Below, in pieces: positions 16,523-25,406 of a stretch of 64,000 nucleotides of DNA. How positions within the stretch are numbered: the stretch's first letter is position 1; each line of letters opens with the position of its first letter. The notes beneath the pieces are model-generated. The model searched no databases and had not been told where the DNA came from. It was given only the letters and a program-made list of their open reading frames with translations. The DNA is taken from NCBI RefSeq assembly GCF_036287235.1, contig NZ_CP142850.1, positions 2,757,336-2,821,335 of the forward strand, given 5' to 3'. This DNA comes from Exiguobacterium sp. 9-2. GTDB lineage: Bacteria; Bacillota; Bacilli; Exiguobacteriales; Exiguobacteriaceae. The translations under genes were made by a program, and so were the position numbers.

Positions 16523-17770
16523 TCAAATCGTTTCACGCCATACGAGGGCGCCTAGTTCCTTCAACTTCTGATCAAATCGTTCGTAACTCTGGTCAAGCAC
16601 TTCTGCGTGGTGCAATGTCGTCTCCCCTGAAGCGAGAAGTCCCGCCAAGACAAGTGCTGCGCCACCGCGTGGATCTGGTGCCTCGATTTCCGTACCGAGT
16701 AAGGATTCGCCACCACGAATGATGATCGAAGCGTCTTCATGCGTGATTCGGGCGTTTAAGCGCCGCAACTCCTGTACATGTCGGAAACGTTGCGGGTACA
16801 ACTTATCGACAACGATACTCGCTCCTTTCGCTTGCAACAACGCTGCCGAGATGACAGGTTGTAGATCGCTTGGGAATCCACCGTAGTGGAAGACACGAAT
16901 ATCGACCGGCTTCGCCTCCTGGAATGTCGCCGTGACGGAATCATCTGTCACTTCGATCAACGCACCATACCGCTCGAGTTTTTGGATAACGCTCTCGAGA
17001 TGGAGCGGAATGACGTTATCGACGGTGACGCGCCCAAGTGCCGCGCCCATCGTCAAAAACGTTCCTGCTTCCATCCGGTCTGGAATCAAGGTATGCCGGC
17101 AACCACTCAGGCGTGAGACACCTTTGATTCGAATCTCATCCGTTCCTGCCCCTTTGACACTTGCCCCCATGTTCGTCAGCATCGTACTGACGTCGATGAC
17201 TTCTGGATCATAGGCAGCGTTTTCGATGACAGTCGTTCCTTCAGCGAAGACAGCGACGAGTAAAGCACTGATCGTCGCTCCGAATGACGGAAGATCGAGA
17301 TAGATTCGGTTTCCGACGAGACGGTCAACGCGCATGTAATGGACGCCCTGCTCGTTACGTACGGAAACACCGAGACGCTCCAGTGCTTTGATGTGTAAAT
17401 CAATCGGTCGTGGTCCGATGGCATAACCCCCAGGCAGACCGACGACTCCTTGTTTGAATCTGGCCGCCAGAACGCTCATAAGGTAGATCGATCCGCGTAA
17501 CTTGCGCGTCTCCGCACCAGTTAACGGCATCGATTCAACCCGACTTGGATCAATCGTCACCATATCGCCTTGACGTGTCACGACCGTGCCGAGCGTCTCT
17601 AAAATCTCGATCATTGTCGCGACGTCGCCAATTTCCGGCACGCCTTCTAGAATGACCGTCTGATCCGTCAGTAGAGCTGCAGCAAGACACGGAATGGCGC
17701 TTTGCTTCGAACCACTGATTGATACGGTTCCTTCTAGGCGTTGTTGCCCTACGATATGCAAAATGTCCAC
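16523..17770 (-). CDS. murZ: MurZ-type UDP-GlcNAc 1-carboxyvinyltransferase homologue, catalytic Cys replaced by Tyr
   Basis: A full-length (415-residue) EPSP-synthase-fold protein occupying the murZ (murAB) position between tal and glpX. The MurA family transfers enolpyruvate from PEP to UDP-GlcNAc, the first committed step of peptidoglycan synthesis. The family loop normally reads PGGC; here it is PGGYAIGPRPID, Tyr116 (codon TAT at 17423-17425). The substrate-binding Lys22 is kept but the next residue, usually Asn, is Gln23 (SGSKQSAIP). The Asp of GGFPSDLQ and the Arg of APDPRGGAALVLAGL are present, the latter with Pro where Leu is usual. There are no frameshifts or signs of decay. It may be inactive, altered or regulatory; another MurA is presumably encoded elsewhere. 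Confidence 0.9.
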   Translation of the reverse strand: MDILHIVGQQRLEGTVSISGSKQSAIPCLAAALLTDQTVILEGVPEIGDVATMIEILETLGTVVTRQGDMVTIDPSRVESMPLTGAETRKLRGSIYLMSVLAARFKQGVVGLPGGYAIGPRPIDLHIKALERLGVSVRNEQGVHYMRVDRLVGNRIYLDLPSFGATISALLVAVFAEGTTVIENAAYDPEVIDVSTMLTNMGASVKGAGTDEIRIKGVSRLSGCRHTLIPDRMEAGTFLTMGAALGRVTVDNVIPLHLESVIQKLERYGALIEVTDDSVTATFQEAKPVDIRVFHYGGFPSDLQPVISAALLQAKGASIVVDKLYPQRFRHVQELRRLNARITHEDASIIIRGGESLLGTEIEAPDPRGGAALVLAGLLASGETTLHHAEVLDQSYERFDQKLKELGALVWRETI

Positions 17771-17798
17771 GTTCCATCAACCTTTCTCTTCGCTACGA

Positions 17799-18446
17799 TT
17801 ATTGCTGCGTTTTTTCCCAGTCCGCGAGGAACTTTTCAATTCCTTGCGTCGTGAGTGGGTGGTGTGTGAGTGACTCGATGACCGAGAATGGAATCGTCGC
17901 GATGTCTGCGCCCGCAAGAGCAGCGTTCGTCACGTGAACCGGGTTCCGGACCGATGCCGCAATGATTTGTGTCGGAATATCATGTACGACGAAAATTTGA
18001 GCAATCGTCTCGACGAGGCCCATTCCATCTTGACCGATGTCATCTAGACGACCGAGGAATGGTGATACGTATGTCGCACCAGCACGGGCTGCGAGTAATG
18101 CTTGGTTCGGATTGAAGATCAATGTGACGTTCGTCGTGATCTTCTCTTTTGAAAGTGCTGCGACCGCTTCGAGTCCGGCCGGAGTCATTGGAACCTTAAC
18201 CGTAATGTTCGGTGCGATCTGGGCAAGTTCCTTCCCTTCGCGAATCATTCCTTCTGCATCAAGCGCGATGACTTCAGCGCTGACAGAGACATCTCCGACG
18301 ATTTCACAGATTTCACGAAGTCTTGTATGGAAATCGACGCCCTCCTTAGCGACGAGCGATGGATTCGTCGTGACACCATCTAAAATCCCCATTTTATGTG
18401 CTTTCTTGATGTCCTCTACGTTTGCTGTGTCAATGAAAAATCTCAT
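17799..18446 (-). CDS. tal: Transaldolase, short type (FSA/YwjH-like)
   Basis: A 215-residue class I aldolase-type transaldolase of the pentose phosphate pathway. [16 protein letters not shown] and [13 protein letters not shown] are the N-terminal signatures; the Schiff-base lysine lies in [16 protein letters not shown]. The small form (about 215 residues) is shared with fructose-6-phosphate aldolases; transaldolase activity is the more likely role given the B. subtilis orthologue YwjH. It is followed by murZ after 28 bases. Confidence 0.92.
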   Translation of the reverse strand: MRFFIDTANVEDIKKAHKMGILDGVTTNPSLVAKEGVDFHTRLREICEIVGDVSVSAEVIALDAEGMIREGKELAQIAPNITVKVPMTPAGLEAVAALSKEKITTNVTLIFNPNQALLAARAGATYVSPFLGRLDDIGQDGMGLVETIAQIFVVHDIPTQIIAASVRNPVHVTNAALAGADIATIPFSVIESLTHHPLTTQGIEKFLADWEKTQQ

Positions 18447-18489
18447 CTTTCTCGTTCCCCTTTCATCCCTTGAAATCGCTTACGACTCT

Positions 18490-18495
18490 ATTATA
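18490..18495 (-). promoter_or_regulatory. Probable -10 element for tal-murZ-glpX
   Basis: A perfect TATAAT on the minus strand 44 bases before tal and downstream of the fba terminator. The -35 region 17 bases upstream (AGGACT) is poor, so the promoter is only tentative. Confidence 0.4.
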
Positions 18496-18552
18496 GGTTT
18501 TTTTCACGAGAAGTCCTACTGTTTTCCATCGAATACACGTTCATATGATATG

Positions 18553-18588
18553 AAAAAAGCACGGTAGACCGAAGTCTACCGCACTTTA
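18553..18588 (-). terminator. Terminator of fba
   Basis: CGGTAGAC / GTCTACCG with a CGAA-type tetraloop and an extended lower stem, then a U tract on the minus strand. It separates fba from tal. Confidence 0.85.
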
Positions 18589-18600
18589 AAGAGGAGTCGA

Positions 18601-19455
18601 TTAAGCTTTGTTGCTTGAACCGAACTCACGCATCTTACCGATGACAGTTTGTTTGATTGCTTCACGACCTGGTGCGATGAATACGCGTGGGTCATATGCT
18701 TCTGGTTTCTCAGCCAACACTTCACGAACGACTTTCGCGAATGAGATTTGGTTCTCTGTGTTAACGTTGATTTTTGAAGTTCCGAGTGAGATCGCTTTTT
18801 CGATATCGTGTGTCGGAATTCCAGTTCCACCGTGAAGAACGAGTGGGAGGTTTGTAGCGTCACGGATTTCTTCCATCTCTTTGAATCCGAGGTTTGGTTC
18901 ACCTTTGTATGGTCCGTGAACAGAACCGAGTGCAGGAGCAAGCGTGTCGATTCCAGTTTCTTTAACGATGCGTACACACTCGTCAAGTTTCGCGTACATG
19001 ACATCACCGATGACGTCGTCTTCTTGTCCACCAACTGTACCAACTTCCGCTTCAACTGAAACGCCTTTAGCGTGAGCGTATTCAACGACTGCTTTAGTTG
19101 TTTCGATGTTTGTGTCGATCGGGCTGTGCGAATCATCGATCATGACAGATGTAAATCCAGCGTCGATCGCTTCTTTACATTTTTCAACGCTCGAACCGTG
19201 GTCGAGGTGGATTGCGACTGGAACTGTTACTTTCATGTCGTGTACGAGACCTTCAACCATTTTCACGACAGTGTAGAATCCGCCCATGTGGCGTGCTGCA
19301 CCTTCAGATACTCCAAGGATAACTGGTGACTGCTCTTCTTGAGCCGCACCGAGAATCGCTTGTGTCCACTCGAGGTTGTTGATGTTGAATTGACCTACTG
19401 CATACTTACCTTCGAGAGCTTTGTTTAACATGTCTGTCATAGATACTAATGGCAT
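18601..19455 (-). CDS. fba: Fructose-bisphosphate aldolase, class II
   Basis: Zinc-dependent aldolase of glycolysis and gluconeogenesis; interconverts fructose 1,6-bisphosphate with dihydroxyacetone phosphate and glyceraldehyde 3-phosphate. The length of 284 residues is usual. Motifs: [12 protein letters not shown] with a zinc-binding His, [23 protein letters not shown] and [10 protein letters not shown]. It uses a noticeably preferred codon set, as expected for a highly expressed gene. It has its own promoter and terminator. Confidence 0.96.
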   Translation of the reverse strand: MPLVSMTDMLNKALEGKYAVGQFNINNLEWTQAILGAAQEEQSPVILGVSEGAARHMGGFYTVVKMVEGLVHDMKVTVPVAIHLDHGSSVEKCKEAIDAGFTSVMIDDSHSPIDTNIETTKAVVEYAHAKGVSVEAEVGTVGGQEDDVIGDVMYAKLDECVRIVKETGIDTLAPALGSVHGPYKGEPNLGFKEMEEIRDATNLPLVLHGGTGIPTHDIEKAISLGTSKINVNTENQISFAKVVREVLAEKPEAYDPRVFIAPGREAIKQTVIGKMREFGSSNKA

Positions 19456-19513
19456 AATGACATCCTCCTCTGTTTTGATCGCTGCTTACACGAACTCGTG
19501 CAATTTCAGACTG

Positions 19514-19522
19514 ATTATAACA
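19514..19522 (-). promoter_or_regulatory. Extended -10 promoter of fba
   Basis: The minus strand reads TGTTATAAT, an extended -10 with a perfect TATAAT hexamer (19514-19519), about 60 bases before fba; no good -35 hexamer is seen. Confidence 0.55.
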
Positions 19523-19587
19523 TACTGATTCATCGGAACGTACAGCATTTCGCTTGGTTTTTTGGTTTGTGACGGCGACGTGAAGGA

Positions 19588-19962
19588 TTAACCGCTTACA
19601 TCGTGAGAAATTTGCACAGTCACTTCTTTTTTTAATTCGAAGATGTCAAATGGCTTCCCGAAGAAGGCGACGACCCCTAATCGTTTCGCTTCTTCCATCG
19701 CTTCTTTTTCACCGAGTGCCGTCATTAAAATCGTCCGGACACGTCGTCCGATCCGGTCCTGATGACGTAAAACCTCAATCCCGGTCCGCCCCGGCATGTT
19801 GACATCCATCAACAGCAAATCATATGCCGCTTCTTGTAAATAGACGATCGCTTCCTCTCCATCGACGGCGACGTCCGTTTCATACCCTTCTGTCCGGAAC
19901 AATTGTGCAAGTAAGTTCCGGATTCCCGGCTCATCCTCGACGATCAACAATCTGCCTTTCAT
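19588..19962 (-). CDS. Spo0F-like single-domain response regulator
   Basis: A 124-residue receiver domain with no output domain, the same length as B. subtilis Spo0F and in the same chromosomal place. The start at 19962 (MKGRLLIVEDEPG) follows GAGGGGGAG by 8 bases. The acidic pair is Glu-Asp, the phosphoacceptor Asp lies in LLLMDVNMPG, with Thr in ILMTALGE and Lys in GKPFDIFELKKEV, closely matching Spo0F. Spo0F relays phosphate from sensor kinases to Spo0B in sporulation. If the host is a non-sporulating genus, its phosphorelay role must be different or vestigial. Confidence 0.85.
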   Translation of the reverse strand: MKGRLLIVEDEPGIRNLLAQLFRTEGYETDVAVDGEEAIVYLQEAAYDLLLMDVNMPGRTGIEVLRHQDRIGRRVRTILMTALGEKEAMEEAKRLGVVAFFGKPFDIFELKKEVTVQISHDVSG

Positions 19963-20056
19963 CTCTGCCACTCCCCCTCTAGTTATTTCCATTCTACACT
20001 AAAGCAAAACTTGCTTTATACTGTCCTTGAGAGAAATACAGAAAGGATGAAGAAAA

Positions 20057-20566
20057 ATGATGAAAATCTTAGCTACACAATTCAACGGAAAATTGCAAAC
20101 GCTCGCAAAACAGGAAGACGAACTATTCGATGTCGTCCGTCTGCTCGCACAGGCGCTCGTCGGAGAAGGCACGGTCTACGTCGACGCTTACGGTGAATGT
20201 GAAGGACTCTATCCAATGCTCTCAGAAGGTCCGGATCAGATGAAACGGGTTACGAAAATCAAGGATCGAAAGACACTGCACGCTGTCGATCGCGTCTTAA
20301 TCTTTACGCCAGATACGGAACGCTCCGACCTTCTCGCTTCTCTTGCCCGCTATGACGCATGGCATACGCCTTATGCGATCGTCACACTCAGTGACGTGAC
20401 AGAAACGCTCGAGCGTTCGATTGCACCGCTCGCATTGAAGTTTAATAAAGGATTGCTTCCGGCAGAGGACGGTTCACGTCACGGACTGCCGAGTCTTGCC
20501 CTTTGCGCGTTCCTCTTGACACATATCTTGACGCAACTACAAGAGATGACGGAAGAGTGGGATTAA
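20057..20566 (+). CDS. DUF2529 protein (YwjG-like)
   Basis: A 169-residue cytosolic protein of unknown function, divergently transcribed from the spo0F-like gene and convergent with pyrG, exactly the place of ywjG in B. subtilis. It begins MMKILATQFNGKLQTLAKQED and contains a Rossmann-like stretch (LIFTPDTERSDLLASLARYD, PYAIVTLSDVTE) suggestive of a SIS-type sugar-phosphate fold. An AAAGGA site is 9 bases upstream. No catalytic residues can be named. Confidence 0.75.
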   Translation: MMKILATQFNGKLQTLAKQEDELFDVVRLLAQALVGEGTVYVDAYGECEGLYPMLSEGPDQMKRVTKIKDRKTLHAVDRVLIFTPDTERSDLLASLARYDAWHTPYAIVTLSDVTETLERSIAPLALKFNKGLLPAEDGSRHGLPSLALCAFLLTHILTQLQEMTEEWD

Positions 20567-20605
20567 CACTTTTCTTCTATAATATGTAGTTCTGAATATA
20601 ATTAA

Positions 20606-20656
20606 TCAAAAAAGACGCGGTAAACTTCAAGATGCTGAAGGTTACCGCGTCTTTGA
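20606..20656. terminator. Bidirectional terminator between DUF2529 gene and pyrG
   Basis: AAAGACGCGGTAA (20611-20623) pairs with TTACCGCGTCTTT (20642-20654), with A/T tracts on both sides. Confidence 0.9.
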
Positions 20657-20668
20657 TTATCTTTCTTT

Positions 20669-22378
<1,710 letters not shown>

Positions 22379-22387
22379 TTAAAGAAG

Positions 22388-22425
22388 CCCATGACTAACT
22401 TACGTCATTCGGAAAACTTCGTCAA
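22388..22425 (-). promoter_or_regulatory. pyrG promoter with GGGC transcription start
   Basis: Minus-strand TTGACG (22420-22425), a 17-base spacer, TAAGTT (22397-22402), six bases, then GGGCTTC starting at 22390. In B. subtilis, pyrG transcripts begin 5'-GGGC and low CTP causes slippage that adds extra G residues, which pair with a C/U-rich part of the terminator. The same start and layout are seen here. Confidence 0.7.
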
Positions 22426-22475
22426 GCCTAATTTTTCAGAGAAAAATTTTCGCGCTCGTTCGTCAGCCGTCAACG

Positions 22476-22507
22476 AAAAAACTGCCATTTCTATAGGGAA
22501 ATAGCAG
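22476..22507 (-). terminator. Terminator of rpoE
   Basis: CTGCTATTTC and GAAATGGCAG arms on the minus strand followed by U6, separating rpoE from pyrG. Confidence 0.8.
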
Positions 22508-22531
22508 CTGTACAGTTGTAGTTGATCGTGC

Positions 22532-23056
22532 TTAGACTTCCTCTTCTTCTTCGAAGTCTTCTAAGTCTTCTTCGTCGAGATCGTCATCGAGATCATCGAT
22601 GGCTGCGACTTTTTTGAACGTATCCTCGTCTTCGCTGTCGTCAGCTGAATCATAGTCCGCTGTCTTCGCGAATGTATCGAGATCGTCTTCGATCGTCTCG
22701 AACTCATCTTCTTCTGCATCATAGTTGAACTCTTCTTCAAACTCATCAAGTTCTCCACGTTGACGCGCTTCGATGACGAGATCCTCATCCGACTTATCAA
22801 ACGGATACCAAGCGCGGAGTGACCAACGGTTCGCTCCGACGTTAACGAAGTTTCCGTCGATGTTCATGTCTGTATAGAGTTGAGCAAGTTTCTCGAACTT
22901 GTCTTCTTCATCTGTAAACGTATGGTACTTTTCGATTTCTGACGTGATGTCATCGAACGTGATTGGCTGTTCGCCAGCTTCTTGCAACATTTCATTGACG
23001 AATTCGATCAGCGAAAGATCAGTAATCTCTTCTTTACTTAAACGGCTGAGGCTCAT
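22532..23056 (-). CDS. rpoE: RNA polymerase delta subunit
   Basis: Firmicute-specific RNA polymerase subunit that promotes enzyme recycling and start-site selectivity. The 174-residue protein has the folded N-terminal HARE-HTH half (SKEEITDLSLIEFVNEML ... WSLRAWYPFDKSDED) and a long, very acidic unstructured tail (EDDLDTFAKTADYDSADDSEDEDTF and onward). The ATG at 23056 is preferred over the GTG four codons earlier, which sits too close to the AAAGGAAG site. It is upstream of pyrG, as in Bacillus. Confidence 0.94.
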   Translation of the reverse strand: MSLSRLSKEEITDLSLIEFVNEMLQEAGEQPITFDDITSEIEKYHTFTDEEDKFEKLAQLYTDMNIDGNFVNVGANRWSLRAWYPFDKSDEDLVIEARQRGELDEFEEEFNYDAEEDEFETIEDDLDTFAKTADYDSADDSEDEDTFKKVAAIDDLDDDLDEEDLEDFEEEEEV

Positions 23057-23226
23057 TGTGACGGCCACTTCCTTTCATTTGCGTTCAATCCATTACTTCT
23101 CATTATACGCAAAACAGCTTTTAAAAATCCAGTCTCTATTTAAAAAAAGCTCGAATTGATTCTCGATTCGTGTTTTTCCCGCTCCCGAAAAAGGAATATC
23201 CAAGAGAGAAGAAGGAGGAATGACAG

Positions 23227-23670
23227 ATGGAGATGACAATCGAACGGGTCAACGATTTTGATGCCTTCAACTGGTTACCAATTTTATCAAAGAGTACACA
23301 GGAAGGCTATCCCTTCATCGAACGGATGCTACGCGAACGGCGAAATGAAACGTTCCAAGAGGATGGTGAGGCATTGTTCGTCGCTTTATCTCTTTCCGGA
23401 CACGTCATCGCGTGCGGGGGGTATATGAAACAAACCGGCACGAACGACGTCGGTCGGATTCGTCATGTCTATGTCTTACCAGAAATACGACACCACGGTG
23501 TTGGTACGCAACTACTTGAGAAAATCATCCCGGAAGCACTTTTGACGTATTCCGAGCTCTGGCTCTATACGGACGATGCCAGTACCTTTTATGAACGATT
23601 CGGTTTTGAGCCGTATACAGCAACTAAAGTGACACATCGCCTTCTCAAGCATGCATTCGTTCAACCATAA
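23227..23670 (+). CDS. GNAT-family N-acetyltransferase
   Basis: A 147-residue acetyl-CoA-dependent transferase. Motif A is visible as VLPEIRHHGVGTQLLEKII (the R/Q-x-x-G-x-G/A pyrophosphate loop), and the C-terminal strand YTDDASTFYERFGFEPY is typical. A strong GAAGGAGGAATGACAG site precedes the ATG. The substrate is not predictable. It is monocistronic, just ahead of the ArsR regulator. Confidence 0.88.
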   Translation: MEMTIERVNDFDAFNWLPILSKSTQEGYPFIERMLRERRNETFQEDGEALFVALSLSGHVIACGGYMKQTGTNDVGRIRHVYVLPEIRHHGVGTQLLEKIIPEALLTYSELWLYTDDASTFYERFGFEPYTATKVTHRLLKHAFVQP

Positions 23671-23680
23671 GTGTCTTGAA

Positions 23681-23709
23681 TTGACATATCGAGAATCATC
23701 GATTAGTTT
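23681..23709 (+). promoter_or_regulatory. ArsR gene promoter with embedded palindromic operator
   Basis: TTGACA (23681-23686), a 17-base spacer and TAGTTT (23704-23709). Between the hexamers lies ATATCGA-N6-TCGATTA (23686-23705), matching the perfect palindrome upstream of the transporter pair. Only six bases separate the -10 from the ATG, so the mRNA would have essentially no leader. Confidence 0.65.
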
Positions 23710-23715
23710 AAGCGT

Positions 23716-24033
23716 ATGACAAATCAAGTGGATCTATTCAAGGCATTATCGAACGAGGTACGTCTTGATATCTTACGCTGGCTCAAGGATCCCGAGACTC
23801 ATTTCAATAAGCCGACGGCCCATCTCGCGACGAATTTGTCGGACAAGGGAGGCATTTGCGTCGGAGATATCCAAGAGAAGGCGAACTTATCTCAATCGAC
23901 CGTCTCCCAATATCTTACGATGTTGCAAAAAGTCGGATTGCTCGAATCCGAACGTCACGGCAAATGGACGTATTACCGGCGAAATGAAGAAAAAATCCAG
24001 GAGCTTGCAGCGTACCTCAAAGGAGAACTTTGA
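23716..24033 (+). CDS. ArsR-family winged-helix repressor
   Basis: A 105-residue dimeric DNA-binding regulator. Residues about 5-25 (LFKALSNEVRLDILRWL) open the wing-helix fold and 46-90 contain the recognition helix (GDIQEKANLSQSTVSQYLTMLQKVGLLES) and wing (RHGKWTYYRRNEE). The classical metal site ELCVCDL is replaced by GGICVGDI with a single Cys48, so it is unlikely to be a typical As/Cd sensor; redox or small-molecule sensing is possible. No Shine-Dalgarno sequence precedes the ATG. The downstream transporter pair carries the same operator. Confidence 0.88.
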   Translation: MTNQVDLFKALSNEVRLDILRWLKDPETHFNKPTAHLATNLSDKGGICVGDIQEKANLSQSTVSQYLTMLQKVGLLESERHGKWTYYRRNEEKIQELAAYLKGEL

Positions 24034-24052
24034 TCCGTTCTCCTCGCCTTAC

Positions 24053-24072
24053 ATATCGACATTTCTCGATAT
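24053..24072 (+). promoter_or_regulatory. Palindromic operator upstream of the DMT pair
   Basis: Perfect inverted repeat ATATCGA-CATTTC-TCGATAT, the same arm sequence and spacing as the site in the arsR promoter; it probably binds the ArsR protein encoded next to it. Confidence 0.6.
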
Positions 24073-24098
24073 TTAGATTCGTGAAAGGATGAATTCTG

Positions 24099-24527
24099 TT
24101 GAAAATCGTGTATTACGCACTCGCGTTACTTGCGGGTATCGCTTTAAGTGTCGAAGGAGCAATCTATGGTGAGCTCGGGAACTTCGTCGGAAAACTCGAA
24201 AGTAGCTTTTATAATTTCTTCGCCGGTACGATCATCATCGGATTGATCGTCCTCTTCTTCGGAAGGGGTTCACTCGGCTATACATTCCGCGCACCGAAAT
24301 GGACCTTGCTCGGTGGTCTACTCGGTAGCATCTACTTGACGATCCTGATCATCAGCATCCCGCTCGTCGGTGTCGGTCTCGCCATGATCAGTGTCATTCT
24401 CGGTCAAATGGTCGCTAGTATGGTCATCGAACATAACGGTTGGCTTGGTAGTCCGAAACGTCCGATCAATCGCGACAAGCTAATGGCTTCTGCTCTGATG
24501 CTCGTCGCCCTATTTCTTATCTTTTAA
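24099..24527 (+). CDS. Small DMT-family transporter subunit (DUF606/YdcZ)
   Basis: A 142-residue membrane protein with about five helices, half the size of a normal EamA transporter. It starts with TTG (24099) after AAAGGA. It resembles its neighbour at 24540 (LLAGIALSVEGAIYGELGNFVGKLESSFYNFFAGTIIIGLIVLFFG against LLGGVMLSAQSSINGAFSQKAGALESTFLTFFTGMLILSLAILFFG). Two unequal half-size copies in tandem suggest a heterodimer, as known for paired small multidrug exporters. The substrate is unknown. Confidence 0.82.
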   Translation: MKIVYYALALLAGIALSVEGAIYGELGNFVGKLESSFYNFFAGTIIIGLIVLFFGRGSLGYTFRAPKWTLLGGLLGSIYLTILIISIPLVGVGLAMISVILGQMVASMVIEHNGWLGSPKRPINRDKLMASALMLVALFLIF

Positions 24528-24539
24528 GGAGGTTCGCTC

Positions 24540-25019
24540 GTGAATATTCTATTACTCGGTTTTACATTACTCGGTGGCGTCATGCTGAGCGCACAGTCGT
24601 CTATCAATGGTGCCTTCAGTCAAAAGGCAGGGGCTCTCGAAAGTACGTTTCTGACCTTCTTCACGGGGATGCTGATTCTCTCTTTAGCCATCCTCTTCTT
24701 CGGACAAGGAAACGTCCTACTCTTGCTCGAAGCACCTCGTTGGCAACTAAGTGCTGTCCTGTTCGGCGTCAGTTATCTATTCCTGACGATTCTTGCCGTT
24801 CCGCAGATTGGTGTCACGGCAGCTAGTATCGCGACCGTCATCGGTCAACTCGCAGCAGGTATGGTCATTGATCACATCGGTGCGTTCGGTGGCGTCGTCG
24901 TTCCGCTCGACGGAAAACGTCTGCTTGGTCTGCTTGCGATGCTTGCTGCGCTTTACTTCGTCTATCGCGGGAACACACGCAAAGACGTGTCCGCTTCATC
25001 TGATTCGATGGCATCGTGA
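24540..25019 (+). CDS. Small DMT-family transporter subunit (DUF606/YdcZ), second paralogue
   Basis: A 159-residue partner of the preceding gene, starting at GTG 24540 after AAGGAGG and separated by 12 bases, so translated from the same mRNA. It has about five helices, a conserved GVTAASIATVIGQLAAGMVIDHIGAFG stretch near residue 95, and a short cytosolic tail. Regulation by the ArsR protein through the 24053-24072 palindrome is inferred. A terminator follows, after a dispersed repeat. Confidence 0.82.
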   Translation: MNILLLGFTLLGGVMLSAQSSINGAFSQKAGALESTFLTFFTGMLILSLAILFFGQGNVLLLLEAPRWQLSAVLFGVSYLFLTILAVPQIGVTAASIATVIGQLAAGMVIDHIGAFGGVVVPLDGKRLLGLLAMLAALYFVYRGNTRKDVSASSDSMAS

Positions 25020-25040
25020 CCGAAGTTTCAGCGTTGATTC

Positions 25041-25148
25041 CCGTGCAAGACTCCGCTTTCCTCGGGCGGAAGGCGAGCCGCCTCGCCGCTTATGCGTCTG
25101 CGGGGTCTCACCTATTCCGCTGTCCCGTAGGAGTCTTCGTCTTGCACG
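25041..25148. repeat. Dispersed Bacillales-type intergenic repeat
   Basis: A GC-rich element of about 108 bases with end repeats GTGCAAGAC (25043-25051) and GTCTTGCAC (25139-25147), and inside them AAGACTCC and GGAGTCTT. On the minus strand it contains AGGTGAGACCCCGCA, a run like GGCGAGGCGGCTCGCC, and CGAGGAAAGCGGAGTCTTGC, the same layout I recall from repeated elements scattered in Bacillus, Geobacillus and related genomes. Open frames through it are not genes. Its function is unknown; it forms strong secondary structure. Confidence 0.6.
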
Positions 25149-25181
25149 TCCATCAACAGAGATCCATCAATCCTCATATAC

Positions 25182-25224
25182 GAAAAGTCCGAACGAGTTC
25201 TTTCTCACCCGTTCGGACTTTTTT
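25182..25224 (+). terminator. Terminator of the DMT transporter transcript
   Basis: AAGTCCGAACG (25185-25195) pairs with CGTTCGGACTT (25210-25220), then T6. Confidence 0.85.
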
Positions 25225-25273
25225 GGTTCCATTATTTTGTTCTGTGTCCTCACTTCTCCACACGACTTCGACA

Positions 25274-25300
25274 GGAAAAAGCACAATTTATCGTGCTGTC
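25274..25300 (-). terminator. Possible weak terminator after the UPF0303 gene
   Basis: On the minus strand AGCACGATAAATTGTGCT is followed by UUUU; the stem is short (5-6 bp). The rest of 25301-25406 holds a hairpin TCGGCTG/CAGCCGA but no gene. Confidence 0.4.
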
Positions 25301-25406
25301 AGAGACGAACAAGACCAGAGTCGGCTGTCTGTGGCAGCCGAGACCAGTTTGTGTCTCGCCCAAGGAAAGCGAATGGAACATCGCGAGGACATCGAATGAA
25401 TCTATA

